Below, piece after piece: positions 52,440 to 62,839 of a stretch of 64,000 nucleotides of DNA. Under the pieces are notes generated by a model, which saw only the letters and a program-made list of their open reading frames with translations, ran no database searches and had not been told where the DNA came from. Location of the stretch: assembly GCA_009746045.1 (NCBI GenBank), contig RPFO01000034.1:3041181-3105180 (forward strand). The letters are read 5' to 3'. Within the stretch, counting starts at the first letter, position 1. The number at the start of each line of letters is the position of its first letter. Origin of the DNA: Mesostigma viride (taxonomy: Eukaryota > Streptophyta > Mesostigmatophyceae > Mesostigmatales > Mesostigmataceae). The position numbers and the translations under genes were made by a program.

Positions 52440-52512
52440 TCGGACGATTGAAACTAGCGTTTTTTTCTTGCAAAATGCGCAAAAAATGACCCCATTCCGC
52501 GTGGGACCACCC
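52440..52512 (-). repeat. Element D right TIR
   Basis: Inverse of 42349-42411, ending GGGACCACCC. Confidence 0.9.
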
Positions 52513-52516
52513 CGCA

Positions 52517-52734
52517 TGCGGCTGTGCACAGATAGCAAGTCAATAATTGAGTTTCTGAATAACCCGCTCGCCTCCACCACCAAACTCGATTACCTTGTGT
52601 TGGCCGAGTCCGCCACGGTGTTGGATGAGCGGCGGTGGATCCCCGAGAGCGAGAATATTGCCGATGCCTTGACCAAGCCAGCGATGCTGTCGGGGCCTCA
52701 GTACAAGCTGCTGCGGCAGCTCATGATGACATGA
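52517..52734 (+). CDS. Element C pol, RNase H C-terminal part
   Basis: Continues the 38817-42348 frame after D and its TSD. It holds the last RNase H acid (LCTDSKSIIEF) and the Copia tail IPESENIADALTK, then LSGPQYKLLRQLMM and a TGA stop. Confidence 0.92.
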
Positions 52735-53073
52735 GTTTTTTTTTTACCGTGTGACCTGTCGTCTTTTTGCATGGGAATGGGCGCTTCTTTCATCTGTGAA
52801 TACATTTCCCTAGACCTGACAGGCGGCCAGTGTGCCTAATAATGATGCATGTGGTGCAGTTGCACCCAAGTAGAAAAGGAGGCCGGGAGCAAAGCCCGGG
52901 TGTTTTTGGCGTGCTCAGATCCCAGCGTAGGGCACCCTCCTTGGGGTTTAGGATTTGGGGACGGTCAGTGTGCCGTTACGTGTTTCTCTACTTGAACGTA
53001 CGTAGGGTCAGTGCTACCCTAATGCCCCTCGCTTTAAATAATTTATGATAATTATTTAAAAAGAAGGTATGGG
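52735..53073 (+). other. Element C 3' untranslated region and polypurine tract
   Basis: No ORF of note. It ends in AAAAAGAAGGTATGGG immediately before the 3' LTR. Confidence 0.8.
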
Positions 53074-53501
53074 AGTTGTGCTCCCGAGTGGCATCTATCC
53101 GCTGGCCGGTAGTCGCCGGCCTGGGCGCCTAGTCAGGTGGGCATCAAAGATTGGTGTCTAGATGCTAGTCGGTGCCTAAGCAAGGTACGGAAGCCAGTGC
53201 GCGCCGGGACGGTCAGAGAACCGTCGCCCTCGGTAGCACAGATCCGCTGAGTGCCGGTAGTCTCGGGTTAGAGGCTCGAGCATGCACTATCGGGTAGCCT
53301 ACCGGTAGTCTCGGGTTAGAGGCTCGAGCATGCCTTATCGGTTAGCGCCGCGCCGCTGAGCTCCTTGTGGCCTGGCCAGCTGCAAGGGTTCAATAGCAAT
53401 CAGTGGCGGCTGCGGGCTCAGCCTCCCACAATCGGTTCCCCAAACAACAAAATCCCGTCTCCATCGCCGGCGTGCTAGTCAGCGGTGAAGGGCGTTCAAC
53501 T
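53074..53501 (+). repeat. Element C 3' LTR
   Basis: 428 bp, appears identical to 37137-37564. TSD GTGCT follows at 53502-53506. Confidence 0.95.
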
Positions 53502-53506
53502 GTGCT

Positions 53507-53883
53507 GTAGCGCGCCAGGACCTATGAGACATGCAATTGATGCTGAGTAGTGTACGGATAGGTCCACAGGACTAGCCGTATGGACAATTGATAGATCTGC
53601 GCGCCAAAGGCGTGCCAGAGTCTGTGTAATCAATTGATTGACAGTTCAGCTGTGACAGTACAGCTGAATACTTGGACGCGTCCCTAACAACCTATATGTG
53701 TGACTTGGTCGCACCGGGACGCTAGTTCTTGCGTGCACGTTCTCTTGGCACTGCGACCCTGTCGCCTGTGCTGCGTGCAGTCTTGGAAGTGACGTGACTT
53801 ACGTCTGTGTTTCCTTGTTATTAATAAAGGCAACTTCCTGCAAGAACCATGGCGGAATTCGTGGCATTCGCACTCATACAACT
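53507..53883 (+). repeat. B1 3' LTR, second part
   Basis: GTAGCGCGCCAGG... to CTCATACAACT, followed by TSD GGGTG (53884-53888). Confidence 0.9.
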
Positions 53884-53888
53884 GGGTG

Positions 53889-54570
53889 GACCTCCCTATT
53901 GCCGCGTGTGGCGATAGTACGGGCGTGTGATTGGTCATGGTCACATGACAGTTTATATTGTGTTCTTCACCACATTGTCTGATCGGGTTGGAGCTTTTGG
54001 CACCTTGCTTGCCATTGGTAGACTGTTCTATTTGGGACGTCGTTGAGTTGGTGACATTTGGTGACATTTGGCGACATTCGGTGACATTTGGCGACACTCG
54101 GTGTTCTTTGGGGACTTTTGGCTACTTCATTGTAGCATGGCCTTTATTGGCTCTTGTGATGAGAATTTGGAGGTTGAGCCACCTGCGTGTGATGTATCAC
54201 CTCGTGCAGTTACAGTGGTGCATGGTCGTGTCGATGCCTGTATTGACTATCCTCACTTTGGATGTGTTACGATTCACGTATGTCCGTGGCTAAACTTGTG
54301 GTGATCGTGGAGACCTTGGCTCACTGCCCTGTGTCTTGGCCCCTCGCTTCTGTCCTTTGGGCATGCATCCTTCTTCTGCGTGCCGCGCGGCCAATGGACG
54401 GGATCTGAGTTGGGCTTGCCCGATGGACCAGCTTAGTCGTGCAAGCTGCATGGTCCCTGCCCCATCGGGACCATAGGTCACTCGATCATGGGTTGCACCA
54501 TGCGTATACGGAGTCTAGCATGTTCTGGGCGTGGTTGTCGTTGGGCTAGCGGGGTAGCCGACCTCTCCCC
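53889..54570 (+). other. Element E interior, 3' part
   Basis: No gene. GGTGACATTTGGCGACA(T/C)-type short tandem repeats occur at about 54045-54105. Confidence 0.5.
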
Positions 54571-54586
54571 AGAGAGGGGGGAGGAG
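54571..54586 (+). promoter_or_regulatory. Polypurine tract of element E
   Basis: AGAGAGGGGGGAGGAG is pure purine over 16 nt and abuts the 3' LTR, as required for plus-strand cDNA priming. Confidence 0.8.
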
Positions 54587-55291
54587 TGTTGCGTCCAAGC
54601 CTATTTAATTAGGTTCCTTTAGTAGTGGACAGTTCGGCGCAACAATGTGAAATAGGCGAAGTCTTAGTGTTCGACTATTTAGGACTATTTGTACAGCCGG
54701 TTCATACGGCGTTGTACTTGCTATTCAGTGGTTTTGTAGTACTTTCGGTACTTTGGTTTATCTGTAGGTGCGCAGCATGTCAATGTGCGTGGACCTAGTA
54801 TAAGTCGTTTTGGGTCGTACAGTCAATTCGTGTGAACCGTGAGCGCCCTAGAGATCTCGGTTGACCATGCGTCCAAGCAGTGCTGCTTGGCACTGCTTGG
54901 CAACGCCGTGAGCCGCCAAGGTTAATAGTGTGTGGGAACGTTCACCATTGTCACCCCCGGAATGAATGAAATGAATTGAGTTAATCTCTTTCTCTTTCCG
55001 GCTGGGTCACGCCCGCGGGTTTAGGAAATGCATGGTCCTGAATTCCTGTCGTAAATGCTACATGTACCTCGGGAGGCATTATAGCCACGCTTCCCTATAG
55101 AGGTTGTCTCACCGCAGGCTATGACCGGCCAGAGTCAACTGCGCCAGGTCAATTATGTTAGACTAGTTATCGTCCATACTAGTCATGGTGTGGATTGCGT
55201 AGATTAATATAGCGACCACTGTTCATAATGGTCTATTATGAATCAGGTGTAGATCTTTCGCAGCCGGCAGTCAGCCGGGATCGATGTAAAA
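54587..55291 (+). repeat. Element E 3' LTR
   Basis: 705 bp; partner of 9591-10287. TSD CTGCA at 55292-55296. Confidence 0.8.
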
Positions 55292-55296
55292 CTGCA

Positions 55297-55510
55297 GTCT
55301 TGGGCAAGGGGCGGTGAGGATGTATTTGTATGGGCGCTTCCTGGAAAAGGCATCGCCGAGGCGACCCTGGTGGAAGAGCTGCTTGCACAGTTCCGTAAGC
55401 GAGGCGTGCGCGATCCCCAGAATTAACACTTAGCTCAGGAGGCTGTCGTGGTTGAGCTTGTCAAAAAAGTCGGGCTGGCTGGCGTCAAAGTCGAACTCGT
55501 CCCAGTTCGT
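55297..55510 (-). pseudogene. Probable LINE RT fragment
   Basis: The minus strand reads DEFDFDASQPDFFDKLNHDSL, then LS-stop-VLILGIAHASLTELCK. This resembles the DASKAF..LNRD.LL region of non-LTR reverse transcriptases, with one TAA. The frame continues across the E target site into 9590 and below. Weak on its own; supported by the RT fragment at 56035. Confidence 0.35.
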
Positions 55511-56034
55511 TTCGATCGGCAGGGCGACTGCGCTTGGGCTCAGGCGCGATGCTGCGGGCGAGGCCAGCCCGGGGGGCTCAGGACGACAACTACATAGGGC
55601 TTGGCCTAGTGGTGCCGCTGCCTTCTGGACCGGAGGGCGAAGCTGCAGCCCGGGAGCTAAGTGCTGACGGCGTATTTTCAGGGCTGAGCGCAGCCGCGCC
55701 AGGCTGCGTTGCGCGGAGCGGAGCGTTTGCTCGCCATATATTACGTGATAGCTTCGGGAAAATATATCATCAGCATGTGTGTCTTAGTTAGAAAGACGAA
55801 GGGATTGTTACATTGAATCACGGCCGAAGTTGGTGCCCGTGAAAGTTATGAGCTCCGCGCCGTCAGCCATGGCTACCTCGTGGCTCGTGGCTTGTTGCGT
55901 ACCATCTGCAAGGATTTATATGAGATGAGAAATAATGTATATCAAAATATGTTACGTCTGCACATCAGTCAGTATGGTACAAAGTATATACATTCTCAGG
56001 ATCTAGAAATTGTGTAATTTAAGAGTTCATCTAT
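55511..56034. other. No gene recognised
   Basis: GC-rich to 55750, then AT-rich. Nothing supported. Confidence 0.4.
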
Positions 56035-56945
56035 TCATATCGCCTTGCCGACCTGATTTATTATGCGGAAGACACCACCCTCATCGAGAGCCCCGAGCAC
56101 ATTCAGACCTGGCTGGACTGTCTGGGCCTGGAGGCGCGGGCGGTGGGGTTGGAGATTAGTGTCAAAACTGAGGCGATGGTGATTGGGGCCTCCAGTACAC
56201 CACCGCTGCCGCGCCTGCTCGACGGGACGGAGGTCCCGTTCCGCGACCGCTTCAAGCTGTTGGGGAGCTGGCTCCCTGACACTGCCGACCGTCGATGTGG
56301 ACACCCGCATCGGCCTTGCCTGGGCCAAGCTCCGTTCGCTCAAACCCTACTGGCGCTCGAAGGGCCTGGGCGAGCACCGCAAGCGCATGCTCTTCAAGGT
56401 CCTCGTCCTCACGGTGCTCACGTATGGCGCCGAGGCGTGGACAATCCCACCCAAACTGGCAGCTAGGCTAGACGGCACGGTTTACAGCTGTGATGCTCCG
56501 ACAGGTCCTTAACGTAGGGTTTTCCGAGCGTCCGTCATCAGAGTCTTTGTATCATGGCATGCCTCGTATTTCGGACGAGATTAGGCAGCGTAGGATAGCT
56601 GCCATTTGTAGGACACCTTGCTCGCACCATGCAGCCAGGTCGACACCGCTCTTGGTCTGGCCGGCCCCCAGCGGCTTGGCCAGCCAGGGCGGCACATTCT
56701 GACCTGGCCTGGCCTCGAGGGCATTCCCAAAAGGGTAGGGAAACCTGTCACGAACTACATCCAGATGTTGCTGGACGACCTAGTGGTCCCAGGCAAGTTT
56801 GAGTACCGTGCATCCACTCTCTCTCCCGTCTTTGGACTGCCATGCAGGACAAGACGCGATGGAAGAAGATTGTCAAGGCTCACACGCCGGCCCGCCCCCT
56901 GTGGGCAAGCCCCTTCCCCCCAAGCGGAGGAGGCGTTTTGATGAG
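56035..56945 (+). pseudogene. Non-LTR retrotransposon RT, 3' part, decayed
   Basis: Joined frames give LADLIYYAEDTTLIE (the RT YADD motif, here YAED), GLEISVKTEAMVIG, RFKLLGSWLPDTA, DVDTRIGLAWAKLRSLKPYW, VLVLTVLTYGAEAWTIPPKL, and RQVLNVGFSERPSSESLY with RISDEIRQRR. This is the classic palm-thumb order of LINE RTs (K.E....G, YL.....D...R, L.YG.E.W). At least two frameshifts (near 56283 and 56490) and the catalytic change show it is dead. The 5' part is missing. Confidence 0.8.
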
Positions 56946-58015
56946 TAGTGTAGTTAGGATTTTCTAGACTATAGATAGCTTAGAGTTAGGATAGTTCGAT
57001 CACGTCGCTTCCTCCACCCCATCCATCATGGAATATGTGCTATACATGATCTCCCCACGGAGGCATGTGTTATAATTTAATTTTTTAATTTAATTTAATC
57101 TATTCATAAAGAGCAACATGCAGCGAGTAACTTTCTGATTTGAGGACACAATCTAATGCAATCTACATGTTTGCGTGACTGTCAATTAAGTCAATGCATA
57201 ATAAGTGGCGTCAGCTGTATACCAACTTGGCTTGGAACCGGATGGTCGGGATCCATCCGGCAGATAGCAGCATCAGCCCTGCATGTTCGTGGAGAGTTCA
57301 TTTTTTCCTCCTGTTGGCCTGTTTTTGGACTGACAGACTTATTATTTACAAACTTACCTATACTACCTCATGCAAAAGTCCCAAGCGTACGCCCTTACAA
57401 GGCAAAAAGCCCCACTGATCCCGGAATTAATCCCGGTACGTACAGTGCAAGTGCCTCAAATGGGACTAAGGACCCGCTAGCTGGCACTGCGCCACTTCTT
57501 TCGTGCATGAGATCGGAAAACTCAACTTGTCCGCGCGAGGGCGCACTTCCAATTTCAACTCCTACATGCCTTCCATCTTTTACTGGGGTTTTGATCGCGC
57601 TGATCCGACGGCTGAGATTCGAGGAATGGGCGCGGCGTGACCAAATTATTCCAGTCATGACGGCTAACAGCTTGGTGTCAGTCATGTCTAACGGTTATGC
57701 ATGCTACCCCGTCACCGGACGGTACGTTTTACGTGTACACAGTCTATTCGAGTTCTCCACTTGTCTTCTCCGTCGATCCCGCAACACATGGTTTTCGGTG
57801 TCGTACACTTGTATTCTCCCGGTTAGGGCTCAGTATTGCAAAAAACGTAAGTCCAAAGTACATTTTCCTATAGCAACAGTACTGTTCGTGGAGGTGGTAC
57901 CATGCCTACTAGCAAGTTACTAGGTGAGAAATTATGCACGGCATGCACTCTGCCTCGTCTCTGTACAAATTGCGGTTGCATGAGAAAGCGCGAAGTTTTA
58001 TAAGCACTGCATGTA
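56946..58015. other. No gene recognised
   Basis: AT-rich stretch (TTTAATTTAATTT around 57075-57100), then a 255-codon plus frame (57156-57923) with no domain and unremarkable composition. Not called. Confidence 0.4.
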
Positions 58016-58280
58016 ATTAATTAAACTCGTGTTCCCGTTCGGGAGTCACGGAGCACCGAAGTGCTTTTAATCCCTGTGTGTGCACAACAGGAGAAAGGGC
58101 AGAGACCCCCATTCTCCTTCATGCCAAAGGCATGCATGCCACAGCTGCAATCGGACACGCTAAACCGGGTCCGGCCATCTGTGGGTGCAATAAGACCCAT
58201 GTGAGCATGGCATAACAAGGAGCGTGGGCAAGTGATCTGAGCATACCCAGGACGTAGCATGGCTGTACAAGGACTAAGCT
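58016..58280 (-). repeat. Dispersed repeat, copy 2 (relative at 92-375)
   Basis: Begins TTAATTAAACTCGTGTTCCCGTT and mirrors 92-375. Confidence 0.6.
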
Positions 58281-58439
58281 AAGGCTATATGGCTGGTTGT
58301 GTACCGTGTGTTAGCGGTGCACGTGACTAGGTATGTTGGCATGTGCAGCTAGGCAAACATTCTAAGCGTGGCTGCCATAGCGGCAGTGACTACCAATGGA
58401 TACAAGCTACTGCTATCATGCAAGCTATTATAGCCCGCA

Positions 58440-58690
58440 GGGGGCGTCCACATCTTGTGGTTGATCATCAGGTTGTCCCCGCCCCTCCAGTACACCTTGG
58501 GCTTCTGGGGGTCCTGCTTGTGGCGGAGGTATTCCGGCCACAGGTCGCGTCGCTGCTGCTGCTGAGCGGGGGTCAGGTCGTCGTCCAGCGTCCAGGTGAG
58601 CCTCGTGCAACCGCGTGCGACGAGAGAGGAACCGCTGCTTGTCCTCGATCACGGGAGGGGAAGGTGAGCACAGGCGCCTAGTGTTTGCCA
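58440..58690 (-). pseudogene. LINE ORF1-like C-terminal fragment
   Basis: The minus strand reads LDDDLTPAQQQQRRDLWPEY, then LRHKQDPQKPKVYWRGG and DNLMINHKMWTP. It aligns with the end of the 7044-7907 relic (DDDLTLAQQQRRREL and YLQLRQTTAGKPVYWKG). This matches the C-terminal domain of L1-type ORF1 proteins. Too short to be functional. Confidence 0.5.
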
Positions 58691-59816
58691 AGTGGATGCT
58701 GGCTGATTGATGTGACAGCGATCCGTGGCTCCGCCCCGGCCACATTGCAAAGCCCTAGCTAGCTTCCATGCATGTTCGCGAGCATCAACTGGAATGCCTA
58801 CAGCCGGTGTTCCATGCAGTGACCGGCGCGTACAGCTAGGTCAAGCGCTTGCTAGCTTATAGATCTCTATAGTTGTCTCAATTAACAAATAAATTACATA
58901 CACACACACAGCCCGCAATTTAATTAACAACACCAACAAGTCGTTGTCCAGTTGCCGAGCACACAAAAAAATCCAGCCCGTGATCCACACGCGCCCGGCC
59001 TTCCGCCTTCGATCCGCGAGGACAGCCAGGCCGGGGCTGCATGGCATGCAGAACGCAATCCTAATGAACAGACTTAGTAGTACAAACATCTGCTTGTGGT
59101 GCGCAATTTTAACAAAAGAGATTTTCACATACCTCATAAATATTTTACATGCCCATGCATAAAAAAAGGGAGCAAGAAACTTCCTCATTGATGTATGTCG
59201 ACAAACTGGCTGCACAAGTCCTTGACAAAGTGCATCCATCACACAAGGCCATACTCCCTACTGAAGTGTCAATAAAAGGCCATCCCCTCCTGAAATGGAG
59301 GGCCGACAATCATTTTTGCCAGTATCCTGGCCTTTAATGTGACTACGCTATTGCAGTCGAAACAAAAAGCAGGCACAAACTGCAGCCTTAAAAAAGGCTG
59401 CCTGCAGAGCAACTTGGCCAATAAAGAACTGATACAGGCAACTTGCAGGGTGCCTCATCAGGATCCGGCAGAAAGCAGCATGATCACATTATAGCTTGAC
59501 TTACATACTGGTTGGCTGCAGCAGGTCGTCTCAACACCTGCTTTCTATGGCTGCCCCCCCAAAGCTATCATCTTATTACAAAATCGCGTATCTCTGCAGC
59601 GTGCATGGGAGTTATAACAGGCAAGCTACTAAGCCCTAGTTTGCAGGTCACCTTGGCCCCCTCAATCCAGGGCCATGCCTGTCCAGAAGGCCCTGCCCCC
59701 TCTGTCCTCGGCAGCTGGACCCCTGCAACTCCATCCCCGCAACCTGGAGGGTGTCCAATTCAGCATCATCCAGTCTCTGTGTCTCCCTGGCCAGGCCTGA
59801 CAAGGACATGTCAGAG

Positions 59817-60680
59817 CTAGACGCATGATGGCGTCGATGTGGCCGCCTCCTCTGGCACGACCGGGGGTGGCATGCACGCAGCGACGTCACCCAGCAACTC
59901 CAGACCACCGTAGGCTGCGGCACCAGAGGTTCCTGCGCCGGATGCCTCCCCGTCCTCTTCTTCATCCTCCTCTTCCCCTTCCTCTTAATCATCGTCCATG
60001 CGTGGGTTGGTGAAGGGCGGCCACGGGTAGCGCTCCTCCATGCTCGTCTCGCTTGGTGGGGGCGCATCCAACCCATCATCCAAGATGTCCTGGTCAAACC
60101 GCTGGTAATTGCCCCAGCGCACGTGATGGCAGAAAACGGGAAGCTCGTGTGAGGAAGTGGCCGCCGCCCCCCAAAATACGGAGGGCAGTGAGCTCTTGAG
60201 GCAGCCTGCGTGACCACAGCCCACTCGCACACGAGGGAGGCCCAGGGATGCCGCCACCTGTTCCTTCCTGATCAAACCCTGATCATCTCCTTCTCCATCC
60301 CCATGTGATTCTCCGGCCTCCAATCCTTCCACTAGTAGCGCCTTCCCCCGCGCGCAGCGCTTCACCTCGGTCAGGATGCCACCCATGTCGAACGAGGCAC
60401 CCGTGTTGTTGCCCCGACCACGCTTGTTTCTTGCTGTGGACATGAGGACGGTGATGGTGGCAGTGGCCGATGCTGCCGCGGGAGCAGCATCGCCCATGCA
60501 GGCGGCATCATAGCCGTTGGATGCGGCGTTGTTGACGTGAGGAAGGTGTTCCGTGGCACTTGGCTCGTTGCCGCTGCCACGTGGGGCTTCCACGCGCCGG
60601 GGGAACTGCCACTGTGCAGTGGCACCACCGTGGGCGTGGGCAGCGGGTCTCTGGGCCATACAGCCTGGTGGAGATGCCAT
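59817..60680 (-). pseudogene. Candidate host gene, acidic tail, one in-frame TAA
   Basis: From ATG at 60680 a 231-codon frame reads MASPPGCMAQRPAAHAHGG and on. It contains ARNKRGRGNNTG (basic), KEQVAASLGLPRVRVGCGHA and QRFDQDILDDGLDAPPP, and reaches MDDD followed by TAA (59985-59987). The same frame then continues EEGEEEDEEEDGEASG to TAG at 59817. Both halves look coding, so this may be a gene with a recent nonsense change, a recoded stop, or an exon boundary. Family not recognised. Confidence 0.4.
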
Positions 60681-60699
60681 GATGACAGGGACTTATGGA

Positions 60700-62839
60700 A
60701 TGGTCGGACTACCGTGACCCGGGGGGGAGGATATGAAGCTCCCAGCTACTGGGATGATTCGTGACCAGCTCAGGCTCTACGCGACGACTTGTCTCCGAGA
60801 ATAGGCTGGGCTGGGCTGGGCTTTCCGAAAACGCGCTGGGTACCTGTTGACGTTGACAAGGGAGGGAGTGCGGAAAGGACAGGGCCGGGGCAGGCAAAGC
60901 AAGGGAGTAAGTGAGGGACATGTGCTGGTGCTGGTGATACGGGAGAAAGGGAGGGTTGTTCCGGGCAGGCAAAGGATCACAAGAAGAGGGTGAGGCAGAC
61001 CATAACTAACAAATGGGAACCCCAGCACGTTCAAGGGGCGGCCTTGCAAAGCAAGGGGTAGTGCTAACATGGTACGGCTATCAAGGGGACAGGGTTGATC
61101 AAGTTACCCCGTAACTTATATTATCAGTTAGTGCTAAGCATGTCTTGAATGTTGAATCAGACACGCTGCGTTGCTTGCAGCAATGCCCCCGGAACTGCAA
61201 GCAGGCATCATGCCAGAAAATGTGTCTTGCCGTGTATGAGCACAACCGGAGGCATCATCAAGCACATGCCAGTATACACACAGCAGATCAGATAGCGGCG
61301 CATGCGTGGCTGGATTGCAGCAAACCAAAGTCACACATGCAACTAGCAGCCCTGCTTGAGATTGGCGAACCAGTTGCTCTTGGAGGGACTTAAATGAACA
61401 AAACCCAATATGCTTGAGCTTTTCAAGTACTGGCAGGAAAGCAGGCAGGCACCTATCCAAGGAGCATCACGGTTAGCAATAAAACCTTGCAAGCTGATGA
61501 AACTTGTGAAACCATGAGGTGCGGTGAGCCACGTTGACAGCAATATTGTCTACCAAACTATAGGAGATCAGCATAGAACTCGTGGCATGCCTCTGCGCAT
61601 GACACGCATGACACGCATGACACGCAAGTACTTCACCACAATGACAATGTAGGGCACTTCACTAGATGAACTGCTGGGCGCTGGAGGAGAGAGCTGGTAA
61701 CCACAACAAAGTTTATGCCACAAGCAACTGTCCTTTGACTCGTATCAATCTTTCGCTAGCCCCCCCCCCCCCCCTGGCCCCTTTATTCCAGGGTGTGGAT
61801 GCGTTCGCGGTCAGAAAAGAAATTTCCGGGCATTGACAAAATGAAGAGCAACGGATAAGCCACTTGAAGCAAGAAGAACGACTTGTCTGTAAACGGAATC
61901 GAGATCAAAGAAACAGTCTTGTTGTTTATACCACAGCCGGACTACGGCAGCGAGGGAACACTAACGCTGGGGTCCTGGGGAAGAGCATCTGAGTTGCCAA
62001 CGAGGCCTGCGAGAAGAGAAGACCAGGCAGAATCGGATTATGATCTGCCCCTCACCACTGGTTGCCCGCAGGAAGTTCGAGTCTGCCGTCGTTGCAAGCT
62101 TCCAGCAGTAAATGCTATGGCGTTGATGCTTGTTCCTGCAGACAGAATATCAAGTAGTTCAACACAGCCAAAAAGAATATCAGCTTGGTAGACTGCGGGA
62201 TGACATCCATTCGAGGAAGAAAGAGGTAAGACAGCCCCTCATCAAGGCTAGGCACCAGAAGGGGAAACTTTTCATGTCTTTCTCAGCTGGCGGCATGCCG
62301 AACGACGTCAGTGCATGGAGGTGGAAAGTGCAGGAGATGATTCGCAACTCGCAAGGAAAACGTCACCGATGCGGGGCAGGGAGGTGCCCATCCACTACCC
62401 AGGAGCGCTCCACACGATCACAAAAGGGCATGTGGTTGAAACGTGTAACAACGCGGGGCAAACCAGGTCACGCTGTGGCAGTATAACCTTTGCTGCTGTG
62501 AAAACGAGTGGGGAGTGGGATAGAGGAGGGCGATCCTTGGGCAAACCAAGCGCAAGCTCTTCCACCCTACGTGCTGCAAGCAACCGGGTTGACAGGCGTA
62601 TTGCAGATGGGCAAGGCGTCACAGGTGTATCAGACCGGTTGAGTCACTAACTACCTATACCTGGGTAAGCAACGGTGCTAGATCATGAACGAGAAAGTGC
62701 TCATCCACTTTAAAGGCTGATATCCAGAAAAATTAGGGTGATAGGCAATCTTTTCATCGATCCAGGACGCCAGGTAGGCAAGTTAGGGTCCATCTACCAA
62801 CCTAACAGAAATATGATGACGAGAAGGCTCCCCCATGAT
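60700..62839. other. No gene recognised; short repeats and poly-C
   Basis: Contains GCTGGGCTGGGCTGGGC (about 60803), four CATGACACG copies (61597-61626) and a C-run of about 14 at 61761. Several frames of about 100 codons lack any domain. Confidence 0.4.

Larger units (their letters stand above)
42349..52512 (+). mobile_element. Element D: 10.2-kb DNA transposon-like element with terminal inverted repeats
   Basis: Ends are GGGTGGTCCCACGCGGAATG and its exact inverse. Imperfect TIRs of about 62 bp (42349-42411 and 52440-52512) share TTTTGCAAGAAAAAAACGCT and AGTTTCAATCGTCCG, with an 11-bp indel. TSD CGCA lies in the palindromic target CCGCATGCGG of element C's RNase H. Inside are a 5.5-kb imperfect palindrome with minisatellites and several exon-like fragments. 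I see no recognisable transposase. A 4-bp TSD occurs in Sola- and Academ-type superfamilies, but assignment is not possible by eye. It may be non-autonomous. Confidence 0.88.
37137..53501 (+). mobile_element. Element C: Copia-like LTR retrotransposon split by D
   Basis: 428-bp LTRs (37137-37564 and 53074-53501) appear identical by eye, with ends AGTTG...CAACT and TSD GTGCT (37132-37136 and 53502-53506). Genes are gag, UGA, and a single long pol frame in the order integrase, protease-like, RT, RNase H. Apart from the D insertion in RNase H the coding region is unbroken, making C the best type specimen of this plan. The polypurine tract is AAAAAGAAGGTATGGG (53058-53073). Confidence 0.95.
15032..53883 (+). 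mobile_element. Element B1: Copia-like LTR retrotransposon, split by A, B2 and C
   Basis: The LTRs run AGTTAACG...ACAACT. The 5' LTR is 15032-15161 plus 21967-22457, and the 3' LTR is 36893-37136 plus 53507-53883. Each is 621 bp once insertions are removed. The internal region is 22458-28716 plus 36546-36892. The element is about 7.8 kb without its guests and is flanked by GGGTG. Gene order is pre-gag ORF, gag, integrase, protease-like, RT, RNase H. Single-base deletions relative to B2 break gag (about 24135), the gag-pol junction (about 24531), the protease-RT junction (about 26345) and RT (about 26943). It is a dead copy as assembled. Confidence 0.92.
9591..55291 (+). mobile_element. Element E: non-autonomous LTR retrotransposon, outermost shell of the nest
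   Basis: Two direct LTRs (9591-10287 and 54587-55291) start TGTTGCGTCC and end TGTAAAA. The span is flanked by CTGCA on both sides, with a tRNA-Met-like PBS after the left LTR and a perfect polypurine tract before the right one. Subtracting the nested B1, the internal region is only about 4.7 kb plus 0.7 kb. It has no integrase, RT, protease or RNase H, only a small broken gag-like frame and many tandem repeats. It resembles large non-autonomous derivatives (LARDs) mobilised in trans. The LTRs differ by two 4-bp indels and a few substitutions, so E is older than A and C, as nesting requires. The unusual ...AA terminus lowers certainty about the exact 3' edge. Confidence 0.75.

Noticed and set aside
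52735..53073. Envelope gene in C (and 28109-28716 in B1, 15745-16218 in A)
   Set aside because: No ORF of size, signal peptide or membrane segment between RNase H and the 3' LTRs.
57156..57923. 255-codon plus ORF
   Set aside because: No domain, repeats or gene-like blocks; composition and context do not support coding.
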